In this document: piece by piece, positions 30,410 through 39,522 of the stretch | Numbering within the stretch: position 1 is the stretch's first letter | Layout: every line of letters begins with the position of its first letter | Source: Clostridium massiliamazoniense | GTDB lineage: Bacteria > Bacillota > Clostridia > Clostridiales > Clostridiaceae | NCBI RefSeq assembly: GCF_001403635.1 | Contig: NZ_LN879467.1 | Location: 248,001 to 312,000, forward strand | Length of the DNA stretch: 64,000 bases | Direction of reading: 5' to 3' | Made by a program: the position numbers and the translations under genes | The notes under the pieces: model-generated | Seen by the model: the letters and a program-made list of their open reading frames with translations, nothing else | Database searches by the model: none | What the model was told of the DNA's origin: nothing

Positions 30410-32185
30410 TTAATTCTCCGCTTCCTCATTTAACAATTCTATAAATATATCAACAATTTTAGGATCAAATTGTGTTCCTGCACACCTTTGTAATTCTTTA
30501 ATTCCTTCCTCTTTGTTCATTGCTTTCTTGTAGGATCTCTCATTAATCATAACATCATAAGAATCACAAACATTTATTATTCTAGCCAATAAAGGTATCT
30601 CTTCTCCCTTTAATCCCATAGGATATCCTTTACCATCCCATCTTTCATGATGATACAATACACTTTCACCTACATCTTTTAATTCACTTGAAGCCATAAC
30701 TATTCTATATCCCTTTTCGGAATGGGTTTTCATAACCTCATATTCTTCATCAGTTAATGCTGTTGGCTTTATAAGTATACTTTCACATATTCCTATTTTC
30801 CCTATATCATGTAATTCTGCTGCTATGGTAAGCTCATCAATAGTAGATCTCTCAAGACCTAGTTTTTCTCCAACCTTGGCGGCACTACTCATAACTCTTT
30901 CTGTATGTTGCTCTGTCTCTACACTTCTAACTCCTAAACCAACTTTTAATGAATTCAATATTGAACTTTTGACACTCTTATTTTGTAAAAGCTTTTTCAT
31001 ATATAATTTATCTTCAGCTTCTTTAATAACTTCATAAATATCTTTATTTGAATCTTCCTTAACTGCTGCCCCTAAAGATATACTTATATTAAATAAATCA
31101 CTCTTATAAGCTCTACATCCTTCTATTATAACTTCAATTAATTTTTCACATTCTTTAATTGAACTATTAGGAACTAATATTACAAATTCATCTCCACCAA
31201 CTCTAAAAACTTCTCCTTTTCCATCACAAGAATCTTTTAAAACCTGAGCTACGGCTCTTAATAAATTATCTCCTTCTCGATGACCAAAAGTATCATTTAG
31301 TATTTTAAGTCCATTAACATCTCCCATAATAAGACCTAAGGGTAAATTTTCTTTCTTACTAAATTCCTCTTCTCTTTCTTCAAAAGATGTTCTATTATTA
31401 ACACCTGTTAATATATCTGTATAACTTAAATATTCTAATCTTTTTTGTATCATTTTATTTGCTGTAATATCTAAAGCTCGTCCTATTATTCCTTTTACTT
31501 CACCATTTTTTCCTATAAGAGGTATTCTTACAACTTCTTTTATTAACTCATTTCCGTCTTTTTCTTTAAAAACCATCTCATTATGTATTGTTTTTTTAGA
31601 TTCTATTACTTCTTTATCTTCTTCAAAAAAGCTAATAGCGTTTTCTATATATCCTTCTCTATTTATTTCTAAATCAGTTTTTCCTATTATATTATTCACA
31701 CCTATATTACGCTCATAAAAATCACGACATTCCTTATTTGCATAAACATATCTACTTTCTCTATCCTTAAAGAACACAATTCCAGGAAGCAAATCCATCA
31801 TTTGTTTAGTTAATCTTTTCTGAAATTCTATCTCTTCCTCTTTTTCCTTTATATCTCCTATATCAAGGAAAATTCCATATATAGCAATAACATTGTCATG
31901 CTCGTCTTTAAGAGGAACTATAGTTCCATATTTATAGCCTTTATTAGTATACATCTCACCAGCTACAACCTCTCCACTTTCTAAAGCAGCTTTAGAACAT
32001 GCAGTAAATATCTCACAAGTGGCTGGTTCGAAAATATCCTCATTTTTATATCCTATAATCTCATCAACAGTTCTATCATTTAAATCTGCATAACTTTTAT
32101 TAGCGAAAATATATTTCAACTCTGAATCCTTTATCCACATTGGAAAAATCATATTTTCAGCTAATAATTTAAATATATCATTCAT
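30410..32185 (-). CDS. PAS-PAS-GGDEF-HD-GYP cyclic di-GMP protein (2)
   Basis: 591 residues with the same domains as the 28080-29834 product and roughly two-thirds identity by eye: PAS (about 5-115), PAS (125-245), GGDEF with FRVGGDEFVIL, and HD-GYP with AAELHDIGKIGIC, THSEKGYRIV and HHERWDGKGYPMGLKGEEIP. The GGDEF I-site is again missing (DGKGEVFRVGGDEF). The two copies have their own spacers of over 300 bases, so they are probably separate transcripts. Divergence is higher in the second PAS domain, which suggests different input signals. Confidence 0.92.
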   Translation of the reverse strand: MNDIFKLLAENMIFPMWIKDSELKYIFANKSYADLNDRTVDEIIGYKNEDIFEPATCEIFTACSKAALESGEVVAGEMYTNKGYKYGTIVPLKDEHDNVIAIYGIFLDIGDIKEKEEEIEFQKRLTKQMMDLLPGIVFFKDRESRYVYANKECRDFYERNIGVNNIIGKTDLEINREGYIENAISFFEEDKEVIESKKTIHNEMVFKEKDGNELIKEVVRIPLIGKNGEVKGIIGRALDITANKMIQKRLEYLSYTDILTGVNNRTSFEEREEEFSKKENLPLGLIMGDVNGLKILNDTFGHREGDNLLRAVAQVLKDSCDGKGEVFRVGGDEFVILVPNSSIKECEKLIEVIIEGCRAYKSDLFNISISLGAAVKEDSNKDIYEVIKEAEDKLYMKKLLQNKSVKSSILNSLKVGLGVRSVETEQHTERVMSSAAKVGEKLGLERSTIDELTIAAELHDIGKIGICESILIKPTALTDEEYEVMKTHSEKGYRIVMASSELKDVGESVLYHHERWDGKGYPMGLKGEEIPLLARIINVCDSYDVMINERSYKKAMNKEEGIKELQRCAGTQFDPKIVDIFIELLNEEAEN

Positions 32186-32465
32186 TTATTTCCCACCTTG
32201 TTTTCTTTAGTAATATCTCATTAATTCATAGTAGTAAATAGAGTTCATAATATTTTTCAATTATATACAACATTTTTAAATATATTATAATAAAATTATA
32301 ATATACATTTGATAAAAATAAAACAATTTATTTTTATTATCAAACTATTTTACTAACAAATTAATTTTCTTCATCTTTTCTTTTCATTTGGAAATATTAT
32401 CTATAGATATATTTTATAACTCAGCTTTTAAAACCTGTTCCTTGAAAAATTTAGAATAAAAAAAT
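32186..32465. other. AT-rich spacer upstream of the c-di-GMP gene
   Basis: No reading frame, repeat or clear hairpin was seen. It presumably holds the minus-strand promoter of the 30410-32185 gene. Confidence 0.4.
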
Positions 32466-32487
32466 GACCTTATCTATTGATAAGATC
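32466..32487 (-). terminator. Terminator of the SH3b protein gene
   Basis: On the minus strand GATCTTATC pairs with GATAAGGTC around a 4-base loop, followed by a run of Ts. Confidence 0.75.
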
Positions 32488-32503
32488 ACTTTTTTCTATG
32501 CTA

Positions 32504-35023
32504 TTAAATAGCATTTACATAATTTCCATCTACCCACCCTATATTACCATTATAATTTACTTTATACCATCCATTTGAACTTCCAAGAACTGTAGCTACA
32601 CCATTATTGGGAATTGCTAATATAATTCTATTATTTGTTCCTGCTCCAGTTCTAAGATTTAATCCTATTGGTGAATTAACTCTAATTTTAGATACACTAT
32701 TATTAGTAGTATTGTTAGATGTATTATTATTTGTCATATTTGTTGTATATTGTGCAAATATCCAGCCTACACTTCCATTATAACTTACTTTATACCATCC
32801 ATTTGAACTTTCAATTACATTTACCACTACATTATTAGGTAATACTGTAATTACTGCACTATTTGTTGTTGCTCCTGCTCTTAAATTTAATCCTATTGGA
32901 GAATTAACTTTAACTTTCATAGCTTGATTTTGTTCAGGCTTACTTTCTGGAGTATTATTTTCAGGTTTTCCAGTGGAACTTATTACTTTTGTATATGCAC
33001 CATAAATCCATCCTGTAGTTCCATTATAATTTACCTTATACCACCCATTTGAACTTTCTATTACACTAACAACTACATTATTTGGTATAGCAGTTATTAC
33101 ATTTCCTGATGTACTTGGAGAAGTTCTTACATTTAACCCTATAGGAGATGTTATTTGAACTTTTGTTACTGAAGTTGATCCCTCTGGTTTCACTTCTGGT
33201 TTTACTTGGGGCTTCTCTTCTGGTTTTACTGTATTTCCGCCATTACTTGGATTGCTTACAACTGTTGTGTATTGTGCAAATATCCATCCTGTATTACCAT
33301 TGTAATTTACCTTGTACCATCCATTTGAACTTTCAATTACATTTACTACTGCATTATTAGGTAATACTGTAATTACAGCACTATTTGTTGTTGCTCCTGC
33401 TCTTAAATTTAATCCTATTGGAGAATTAACTTTAACCTTCATTGTTTGACCTTGTTCTGGTTTTGTTTCTGGTTTTACTTCAGGTTTTGTTTCCGGCTTT
33501 TCCTCTGGTTTTACTTCAGGTTTATTTTGTGCTTCAACCTGAACGTAATCAGCACTCACATAAGCTATTCTTCCATTATAATTTATTTCATACCAGTTTC
33601 CTTCTTTTTTAATTATTCCAACCTTATCACCTTTTTTCAATGAACCAATAATTGCTGAATTAGTTGATGCACCTGCTCTTACATTTAATTCATTTGCAGT
33701 TACAACTCCACTTTCCTTTGCTTCTGGTGCTGGTGTACTATTATCTGGTTTATTGGTAGAATTATCTGGATTTATATTTTCACCAGTTACAATTTTTTTA
33801 GGACTTATGTTTATACCATAAACATAACCTGTACCATTTTTATATTGTATCTTATACCAATTTCCTACTTGATCTATTATTTTGACCTCTGTATTATAAC
33901 TTAATGTTCCTAGAATTTCTCCTTTATCAGATGCAGAAGCTCTTACATTTAAAGTTCCTGAAGTAACATTTCCAAGCATTACTGTATTCTTACTTGGAAA
34001 ATTAACTTTGTTACCTGAATATCTATAAAAACAAGTAGTAGGATATTGATGTTGATCTTCATTTTCTGGATTTTGCCCATTTATATTTCTTTCATGATAA
34101 TGTGAATTTCCATAAGCAGCAGCTTGGTTATCAACAATATAAGCTAATCCTTTTTCTTTATCCTTCCATCCCATGAATACATAAACGTGATATGGTCCTG
34201 CAAAACATATGTCACCCTTTTGTATATCATCTAAGTTAGTACTTCTTACCCAACCTCTAGATAGAAGATTACCTTCTAATATTGTTGTATATGCAGTAGA
34301 TGTAGGAATATCTACCCCTATATTTCTAAGAGCTGTAGCTAAGAAATATACACATGTATCACTAGCATTTCCACCATGTAAATTAACAGCTTCTTTCATA
34401 ACAGCCTCTTGATTTGCTGTTGATGATAAGTAATTGTATAATTTTTGTTGAAGCTCTGGAACTTGTTCTTCAGCATATCCACTACCTGATTTGATTGGAG
34501 TTCCTATATAAGCAACTTCAACCTCTCCACCATCAATTCCTTTATTAGAATTTTCTCCATTATTACTAACATTTTTAACTTTTACTGAATTATTTTTTAC
34601 TCCATTACTTGATTCCTTTGATGCTTGTCCACTTTGATTTCCTTGTTGTTCTACTTTTGTAGAATTGCTTTTGCTTTCACTAGTACTCTCTTTTAAATTC
34701 TTACTATCATTTTTTGCTGAAGTTGAAGTTTTGCTATTTTCTTTAGTTATATTTGATGATGAATCTTTGCTAACTGCTTTTGAGTTAGCACTAGCACTTT
34801 CTTCAATATTACTCTCTACATTTGTTTGTGAATTGTTATTCTCTTCATTATTACTTTTATTATTTCCATTATTAGAAACTAAAAGAGTAATATTTTCACT
34901 TTTATTAAGGCTTTGACTAACTGCTGAAGTATTGTTAGCTGTAGTCTTTAAGCTCATAGCTCCTGGTATCATCACTGGTAATGCTGCTGCACATATTATT
35001 GTTAGTAACTTTGCTCTGTTCAT
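32504..35023 (-). CDS. Secreted cell-wall protein: CHAP/NlpC-like domain + six SH3b repeats
   Basis: 839 residues from the ATG at 35023 (MNRAKLLTIICAAALPVMIP), behind GGAGGG; a sigmaA-type promoter at 35088-35116 lies inside the longer open frame and confirms this start. Signal peptide, then about 130 residues of low-complexity Ser/Asn/Lys linker, then a domain with NASDTCVYFLATALRNIGVD and YHVYVFMGWK that fits a Cys-His amidase of the NlpC/P60-CHAP type, then six SH3b modules (typical core GLNLRAGATTNSAVITVLPN; SSNGWYKVNYNG) joined by PEVKPEEKPETK-like linkers. SH3b domains bind peptidoglycan, so this is probably an autolysin or wall-modifying enzyme. Repeats 3 and 5 are almost identical. 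Confidence 0.82.
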   Translation of the reverse strand: MNRAKLLTIICAAALPVMIPGAMSLKTTANNTSAVSQSLNKSENITLLVSNNGNNKSNNEENNNSQTNVESNIEESASANSKAVSKDSSSNITKENSKTSTSAKNDSKNLKESTSESKSNSTKVEQQGNQSGQASKESSNGVKNNSVKVKNVSNNGENSNKGIDGGEVEVAYIGTPIKSGSGYAEEQVPELQQKLYNYLSSTANQEAVMKEAVNLHGGNASDTCVYFLATALRNIGVDIPTSTAYTTILEGNLLSRGWVRSTNLDDIQKGDICFAGPYHVYVFMGWKDKEKGLAYIVDNQAAAYGNSHYHERNINGQNPENEDQHQYPTTCFYRYSGNKVNFPSKNTVMLGNVTSGTLNVRASASDKGEILGTLSYNTEVKIIDQVGNWYKIQYKNGTGYVYGINISPKKIVTGENINPDNSTNKPDNSTPAPEAKESGVVTANELNVRAGASTNSAIIGSLKKGDKVGIIKKEGNWYEINYNGRIAYVSADYVQVEAQNKPEVKPEEKPETKPEVKPETKPEQGQTMKVKVNSPIGLNLRAGATTNSAVITVLPNNAVVNVIESSNGWYKVNYNGNTGWIFAQYTTVVSNPSNGGNTVKPEEKPQVKPEVKPEGSTSVTKVQITSPIGLNVRTSPSTSGNVITAIPNNVVVSVIESSNGWYKVNYNGTTGWIYGAYTKVISSTGKPENNTPESKPEQNQAMKVKVNSPIGLNLRAGATTNSAVITVLPNNVVVNVIESSNGWYKVSYNGSVGWIFAQYTTNMTNNNTSNNTTNNSVSKIRVNSPIGLNLRTGAGTNNRIILAIPNNGVATVLGSSNGWYKVNYNGNIGWVDGNYVNAI

Positions 35024-35087
35024 TAAAAAAAATCCCTCCATAAATGTAAAACTCTTGTTGTCTCTAGAAACATGTTCTTTTTTCTCA

Positions 35088-35116
35088 ATAATAATACTCT
35101 TAACAATTACTTTCAA
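35088..35116 (-). promoter_or_regulatory. SigmaA-type promoter of the large SH3b gene
   Basis: -35 TTGAAA (35116-35111), 17-bp spacer, -10 TATTAT (35093-35088). The transcript would begin near 35080, downstream of the first in-frame start codon of the open frame and about 60 bases before the ATG at 35023. Confidence 0.55.
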
Positions 35117-35416
35117 CTTCCGTATTAACCTTTTATTATAATTAAAGTAAAATAATATATTTTTTGTATAAGTAAATTTGAATATTTGTAAATAAATAGA
35201 TAATAACTTATATAGTTAATAAATACAGGAAATATTTATTAATTTTTAAAATATTATAAAAGAAAATAATAAAATAATTGTTTATTCTACTTATATATTA
35301 ATAAATAAATTTACTAATATGTTATAAAAATTTATTTTTTTAGGATTTTTTGTTCATATAATAAATAATTAATAACTATTTATGAACAAAAGTTAACATT
35401 TAGGTTCTTTTACATA

Positions 35417-35541
35417 TTTTATCTCATAGATAACTCCTGTAATACTCCTCTCTTCTATAAGTACCTTCCCCTTCTAAATAACTATCACTACACGTTTAGA
35501 CAAAATCATAACTTTATCTAAATTAACTTTCAATTTATAAA
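35417..35541 (-). repeat. R1 dispersed structured repeat, copy E
   Basis: On the minus strand GTTAATTTAGATAAAGTTAT, GATTTTGTCTAAACGTGTAG, then GTTATTTAGAAGGGGAAGG, CTTATAGAAGAGAGGAGTAT and TTATCTATGAGATAAA. The whole order of R1 is present, with the hairpin arms changed on both sides (TTTAGATAAA / TTTTGTCTAAA). Confidence 0.65.
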
Positions 35542-35572
35542 ATTAATTATAAATTAACAATAAATTCATATT

Positions 35573-35617
35573 AAACCCCCCTTTATATAGTAATATATAC
35601 TATATAAAGGGGGGTTT
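35573..35617 (+). promoter_or_regulatory. 19-bp perfect hairpin enclosing the ribosome site of the DUF975 gene
   Basis: AAACCCCCCTTTATATAGT (35573-35591) pairs perfectly with ACTATATAAAGGGGGGTTT (35599-35617) around a 7-base loop and is followed by Ts up to the ATG at 35622. The only Shine-Dalgarno-like sequence (AAAGGGGGG) is fully inside the 3' arm. It has the form of a terminator and would also block translation; an alternative leader fold or a start inside the hairpin would be needed for expression. Confidence 0.75.
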
Positions 35618-35621
35618 TTTT

Positions 35622-36302
35622 ATGACTAGAATAGAAATCAAAGACAAAGCTAAATCAGCTTTAGAAGGAAAAAGAGGTAATGCAGCACTATTTTTATTTA
35701 TAGCTACCATTATTTTCATTCCACTCAATATCTTATTATCTCTTATACCTTTTGTTGGTGCCTTACTAAGAATAGTTCTTAGTGCTATTTTCATCTTATC
35801 CATAACATTATTTATTACAACCCTTTGTAATAGTAATGAAAAATTATCCTTTAAAGAAGGAATTCCTAATTCAAATTTAATTACAAAATCTATAATAGTA
35901 ACCTTTTTATTTTCTTTAATTATATTTTTAGTTATGCTTCCTACTATATTTTTTATGGTAATGTCTTTTTTCTTTAACTCTGTAGGATTATTAGCTATAA
36001 CTTCAATATTATTATTTTTGTTTGCTCTATTTATCCAAGTTCCTATGATATTTCTTAATTACATAATAATAGATAATCCTAATGCTTCTATTGGTTTTAT
36101 CATTACAGAAGCTTTTAAAATTTCTTTTAAAAATTTAAAAAGAATAGTTGTTATGTCATTGAGTTTAATTCTTTGGGATTTATTAATTGTAGTAACTTTT
36201 GGATTAGCTTATTTTTATGTTAGACCTTATATTGTATCAATATACTACTTTATGTATAAGGATATTATAGGAGAAAATAAAGCTTTGAATTTAGAAAAAT
36301 AA
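35622..36302 (+). CDS. DUF975-like integral membrane protein
   Basis: 226 residues with about five or six membrane helices. It starts MTRIEIKDKAKSALEGKRGN, a DUF975-type N-terminus, and ends with a re-entrant hydrophobic region and FYVRPYIVSIYYFMYKDIIG, the conserved end of this family. Function unknown. ATG at 35622, directly after a perfect hairpin that sequesters its ribosome site. Terminator at 36314-36367. Confidence 0.78.
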   Translation: MTRIEIKDKAKSALEGKRGNAALFLFIATIIFIPLNILLSLIPFVGALLRIVLSAIFILSITLFITTLCNSNEKLSFKEGIPNSNLITKSIIVTFLFSLIIFLVMLPTIFFMVMSFFFNSVGLLAITSILLFLFALFIQVPMIFLNYIIIDNPNASIGFIITEAFKISFKNLKRIVVMSLSLILWDLLIVVTFGLAYFYVRPYIVSIYYFMYKDIIGENKALNLEK

Positions 36303-36313
36303 ATACATATTAG

Positions 36314-36367
36314 AAAGAGTGTCTATACAAAAAAATCCATTTCTAGTAATAGATACTCTTTTTTTAT
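36314..36367 (+). terminator. Terminator of the DUF975 gene
   Basis: AAAGAGTGTCTAT pairs with ATAGATACTCTTT (one G-U) and is followed by a T-run. Confidence 0.8.
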
Positions 36368-36379
36368 TGACTTTAAGCT

Positions 36380-36410
36380 CTATCTGTTCTATATTATATA
36401 TAACAGATAG
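36380..36410. promoter_or_regulatory. Inverted repeat at the GntR gene start, candidate autoregulatory operator
   Basis: CTATCTGTT (36380-36388) and AACAGATAG (36402-36410) form a perfect 9-bp inverted repeat with a 13-bp spacer that contains TATATTATATAT, a likely -10 region. YtrA-type GntR regulators repress their own operons from such sites. Confidence 0.6.
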
Positions 36411-36415
36411 AAAGG

Positions 36416-36805
36416 GTGATAACTATATTAATTAAAATTGATTTTGAAAGCAACGTTCCCATTTACTTCCAACTAAGAAATGAAATAATAAAGGCTATAG
36501 CTAGAGGAGAATTGCTAGAAAATACCTCTCTTCCATCTGTTAGAACTCTTGCTAATGAATTAGATATAAATATGCATACAGTTAATAAAGCATATAATAT
36601 CTTAAAGGAAGAAGGCTATGTAAAAATTGATAGAAGAAAGGGGGCATTAATAAGCTATGCTTTTAAAAATTTTAATGAAGAATTCAAAAATACTTTAGAT
36701 GAAGAATTAGAAATATTTATAGCTCAATCTGTAGCTAGGGGTATAGAAAAAGATTTAGTCATAAATAAAATTAATAATATTTTTTCTAAATATATGAAGG
36801 AGTAA
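36416..36805 (+). CDS. GntR-family regulator, YtrA type
   Basis: 129 residues: winged helix with FESNVPIYFQLRNEIIKAIA, LPSVRTLANELDINMHTVNK and AYNILKEEGYVKIDRRKGAL, then a short helical tail of about 50 residues with no effector domain, as in YtrA. The start is uncertain. The GTG at 36416 abuts the AAAGG that should be its ribosome site; ATA 36425 or ATT 36431 have better spacing but would be unusual starts. The regulator is followed after 5 bases by the DUF1648 membrane protein gene, a common YtrA-operon pair. Confidence 0.85.
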   Translation: MITILIKIDFESNVPIYFQLRNEIIKAIARGELLENTSLPSVRTLANELDINMHTVNKAYNILKEEGYVKIDRRKGALISYAFKNFNEEFKNTLDEELEIFIAQSVARGIEKDLVINKINNIFSKYMKE

Positions 36806-36810
36806 TTTTT

Positions 36811-37926
36811 ATGGAAAAGACAACTTTAATACTAAACTTAATTGTTAATATGATTATACTTTTATCTATTTTTATGGCTTGCTACTATGTTAATGACTTA
36901 AAAGGTCAAGGAAGACTTTTATTTGGAATAAGGCTCCCTAAAGATTACAGTAATGATTCTAAAATACTTGCTTTGAAAAACAAATATAAAATAAACTTTT
37001 CACTAGCCTCCATATCTTTATTTATTCTAAGTTGTATTTTTCTAGGAAATATTAACTTAGAATTAGCAATGGTTACATCCACAGTTGGAATTGCAGTTAT
37101 TTCAATAATCTTTTATTACATTGGTTATAAGAAATTATTAAATATAAAAAATAGTGAAAATTGGAGTAAACTTTCTTCTAAAAAAGTTTATGTCTCCATT
37201 GAATCACCAGAAAATTCTCAATATATTAACCTTTATTGGTTTGTTATTCCACTTATTATGGGAATAATATCATTAATTTTAACTCTTTTATTAATTAACA
37301 AGCTTCCAAATGAAGTACCCCTTCATTTTGGTTTTAATGGTGCAGATGAATTTGCTATGGGCTCTAAGTTAAGCACTAAATTACAAGTTCTTATACTTCC
37401 TCTTGTAAATTTATTTGTTACTTTCATGACATTTGCTAGTGTTAAAAACCACATAAAAAAACCTGAAAAACTAAATGGAGGTAGTATTTCTGAAGCAAAA
37501 AATTATATATTAAAAGAGAAAAAAAACACATCCATCTTTACTCTTTTAACTAATTTTATAGTATCATCTATATTGCTATATACAAACTTAGCTGTAATAG
37601 GATTAACTAAAATGAATTTTTATAGTTTAATCCTTATAGTTTTACTACCAATCCTTGTTATTTTAATATCAATCCCTTTATTTGTTCATAATAATCACAC
37701 AAGCACAAATAAAATTAATGGGGATGAAGAAGATATTTATATAGATGATGATTCTTCTTATAAATTTGGTGGTCTTTTTTACTATAATAAAAATAATCCA
37801 TCAACTTTTGTTCCAAAAAGAATGGGTATTGGTTATACAATTAACTGTGCATCTACTGGGGGTAAATTATTTTGGATAGTTTTTGCCTTATTCATCATTG
37901 CTGTTATATTTTTAGGACATAATTAA
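36811..37926 (+). CDS. DUF1648/DUF5808 membrane protein, partner of the YtrA-type regulator
   Basis: 371 residues with about nine helices. A central DUF1648 motif (NKLPNEVPLHFGFNGADEFA) and a C-terminal DUF5808-like block (YKFGGLFYYNKNNPSTFVPK, then RMGIGYTINCAS) identify it; the N-terminal part has GQGRLLFGIRLPKDYSND, another block of the same family. Such proteins accompany GntR/YtrA regulators and are thought to act in envelope or antimicrobial-peptide responses. ATG start after AAGGAG, 5 bases behind the regulator gene. Confidence 0.8.
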   Translation: MEKTTLILNLIVNMIILLSIFMACYYVNDLKGQGRLLFGIRLPKDYSNDSKILALKNKYKINFSLASISLFILSCIFLGNINLELAMVTSTVGIAVISIIFYYIGYKKLLNIKNSENWSKLSSKKVYVSIESPENSQYINLYWFVIPLIMGIISLILTLLLINKLPNEVPLHFGFNGADEFAMGSKLSTKLQVLILPLVNLFVTFMTFASVKNHIKKPEKLNGGSISEAKNYILKEKKNTSIFTLLTNFIVSSILLYTNLAVIGLTKMNFYSLILIVLLPILVILISIPLFVHNNHTSTNKINGDEEDIYIDDDSSYKFGGLFYYNKNNPSTFVPKRMGIGYTINCASTGGKLFWIVFALFIIAVIFLGHN

Positions 37927-37936
37927 AAAACATAGT

Positions 37937-37967
37937 GGGGCTATATCAAACTTATAGATATAACCCC
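37937..37967 (+). terminator. Terminator of the YtrA-type operon
   Basis: GGGG-C-TATATC pairs with GATATA-A-CCCC, followed by TTT. Confidence 0.7.
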
Positions 37968-38066
37968 TTTAACATTTAAAATACCTTAACCCATAAAAGT
38001 AATTCATTTATAGAAATTACTTTATTCATCTTATGGCATTTTAATTTCTCTCTTTATTTTTTTATA

Positions 38067-39155
38067 TTAAGTCAAAATTTTTTCTCTTTCTTTATTTCTA
38101 ATAAAAATTTTATTCATTGGCACAGTAATAAGCTTATTGTAATATTCCTTTAACTTCAGTGATATAATGCAAGTTAATAAAAATAATAAAACTATATAGA
38201 TATTATAATTTATATAAAAACTAGAAATATACAAAATAACATTTGCAATTCCTATAGCTATGGGATGACTTATATATAACTCTAAATTAAATTTAAAATA
38301 CTTTTCCTCTAAAAAACTAATCTTATTATATTTATATTCTACAAATAACCATAAAGAAAAAAATCCTATTATATTGTAAATAAAATTTATTTTAGAATTT
38401 GGTGCCCCTATTAAATAATTAACAGCTCCACCCTTCCAATGATTATTTAAAATAATGGAATTATAAAAAATAAAATATCCACCTGTAAAGATATATATTA
38501 TATTTCTAAATTTAATTAACATCATAGCTGTCCAATCTGCTTTTTCTGAAATAACTCCCCCTAATATAAAATAATATAACCATATAATTAAACTTCTATC
38601 TCTATACTTATAATACAAACTTGGTAATACACTCTCTAAATTATGTATTTGGCTTATAATTATAAAATGTATTATTCCTAATAAAATCAATATTACTATC
38701 CACTGTTTATTCTTGCATATAAATTTAACTAACCAAAGGAATAATGGAAACAATAAATAAAATCTTATAAGAGTGTTAAGATACCACAAATGCGAAAAAG
38801 AGGACCCAAATAAAATATCATTTATAAATAGAGAAATAGAGTATTTCCCTGTAAATATTTTAGTTGGTGAAAAGATAACCACAGATGATATGTACACTAT
38901 AAGTATCTTTGTAAGTTTATTCTTATAAAAATCTTTTATAGATAAATTTTTATAATTCATCATCATAAGAAATCCACTAATAATCATAAAACTAGGAACT
39001 GCTATTCTAGTAAAATTAAATATAGTTCCAAATACTAAAGTTGTAAATCCATTAGCTTTATCTGATTCTAATAACCATCCTACTGTATGTTGATATATAA
39101 CCCCTACTGCTAATATAAGCTTCATAATATTAAAACTCTTTGTAAAACTCTGCAT
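38067..39155 (-). CDS. Acyltransferase 3 family membrane protein
   Basis: 362 residues with about ten helices. The N-terminus has the family layout (KLILAVGVIYQHTVGW, with the histidine of the catalytic region, then RIAVPSFMIISGFLMMMNYK). These enzymes O-acylate surface sugars or peptidoglycan precursors. ATG start behind GGGGGA. The R1 repeat copy C begins one base before that ribosome site, so its promoter must lie within or beyond the repeat. Confidence 0.85.
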   Translation of the reverse strand: MQSFTKSFNIMKLILAVGVIYQHTVGWLLESDKANGFTTLVFGTIFNFTRIAVPSFMIISGFLMMMNYKNLSIKDFYKNKLTKILIVYISSVVIFSPTKIFTGKYSISLFINDILFGSSFSHLWYLNTLIRFYLLFPLFLWLVKFICKNKQWIVILILLGIIHFIIISQIHNLESVLPSLYYKYRDRSLIIWLYYFILGGVISEKADWTAMMLIKFRNIIYIFTGGYFIFYNSIILNNHWKGGAVNYLIGAPNSKINFIYNIIGFFSLWLFVEYKYNKISFLEEKYFKFNLELYISHPIAIGIANVILYISSFYINYNIYIVLLFLLTCIISLKLKEYYNKLITVPMNKIFIRNKEREKILT

Positions 39156-39165
39156 ACAATCCCCC

Positions 39166-39300
39166 TATAAACATAGACTTAATTCAGGTAGAGTTAGGGC
39201 TCCATCTGAATACTTAGTCCAAAATTATCTAGAAGCGTGAGACTGTTTATCTCCTACTTATAGAAGATAGGAATATTACAACCTTTAGCTATCAGATAAA
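39166..39300 (+). repeat. R1 dispersed structured repeat, full copy C
   Basis: TATAAACATAGACTTAATTC, AGGTAGAGT-TAGG-GCTCCATCTGAAT, TTATCTAGAAGCGTGAG, CTCCTACTTATAGAAGATAG, ending CCTTTAGCTATCAGATAAA. It starts exactly at the ribosome site of the acyltransferase gene, on the opposite strand. Confidence 0.8.
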
Positions 39301-39408
39301 TCATCACAAACAATTATACTTCATTACTTTCCATCTAAACCATTATAAGGATAAAATTAACAATAAGTTAATTTGTATTTAGTTTAATTAACCTCAATTA
39401 TATCTATA

Positions 39409-39466
39409 GATGAACCTATATAGCTAGATAAAAGGTAGAGAGGATGTATCTGTAATTTGATATACT
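39409..39466 (+). repeat. R2 element, 3' part (c)
   Basis: GATGAACCTATATAGCTAG, ATAAAAGGTAGAGAGGATGT and ATCTGTAATTTGATAT match the last third of R2 copies a and b. It follows R1 copy C by 108 bases in the same orientation, as in the 26.9-27.2 kb locus. Confidence 0.65.
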
Positions 39467-39471
39467 GTAAA

Positions 39472-39506
39472 AGAAGCAGAATTCCAAATAATGAAATTCT
39501 GCTTCT
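39472..39506 (-). terminator. Terminator of the MORN-AAA gene
   Basis: AGAAGCAGAATT pairs perfectly with AATTCTGCTTCT; TTTTACAG follows on the minus strand. Confidence 0.75.
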
Positions 39507-39522
39507 AAACATATGTAAATTA

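Noticed and set aside
34209-35141. Plus-strand open frames opposite the SH3b gene
   Set aside because: They are shadows of the low-complexity Ser/Asn/Lys coding sequence, with no ribosome sites and no family likeness.
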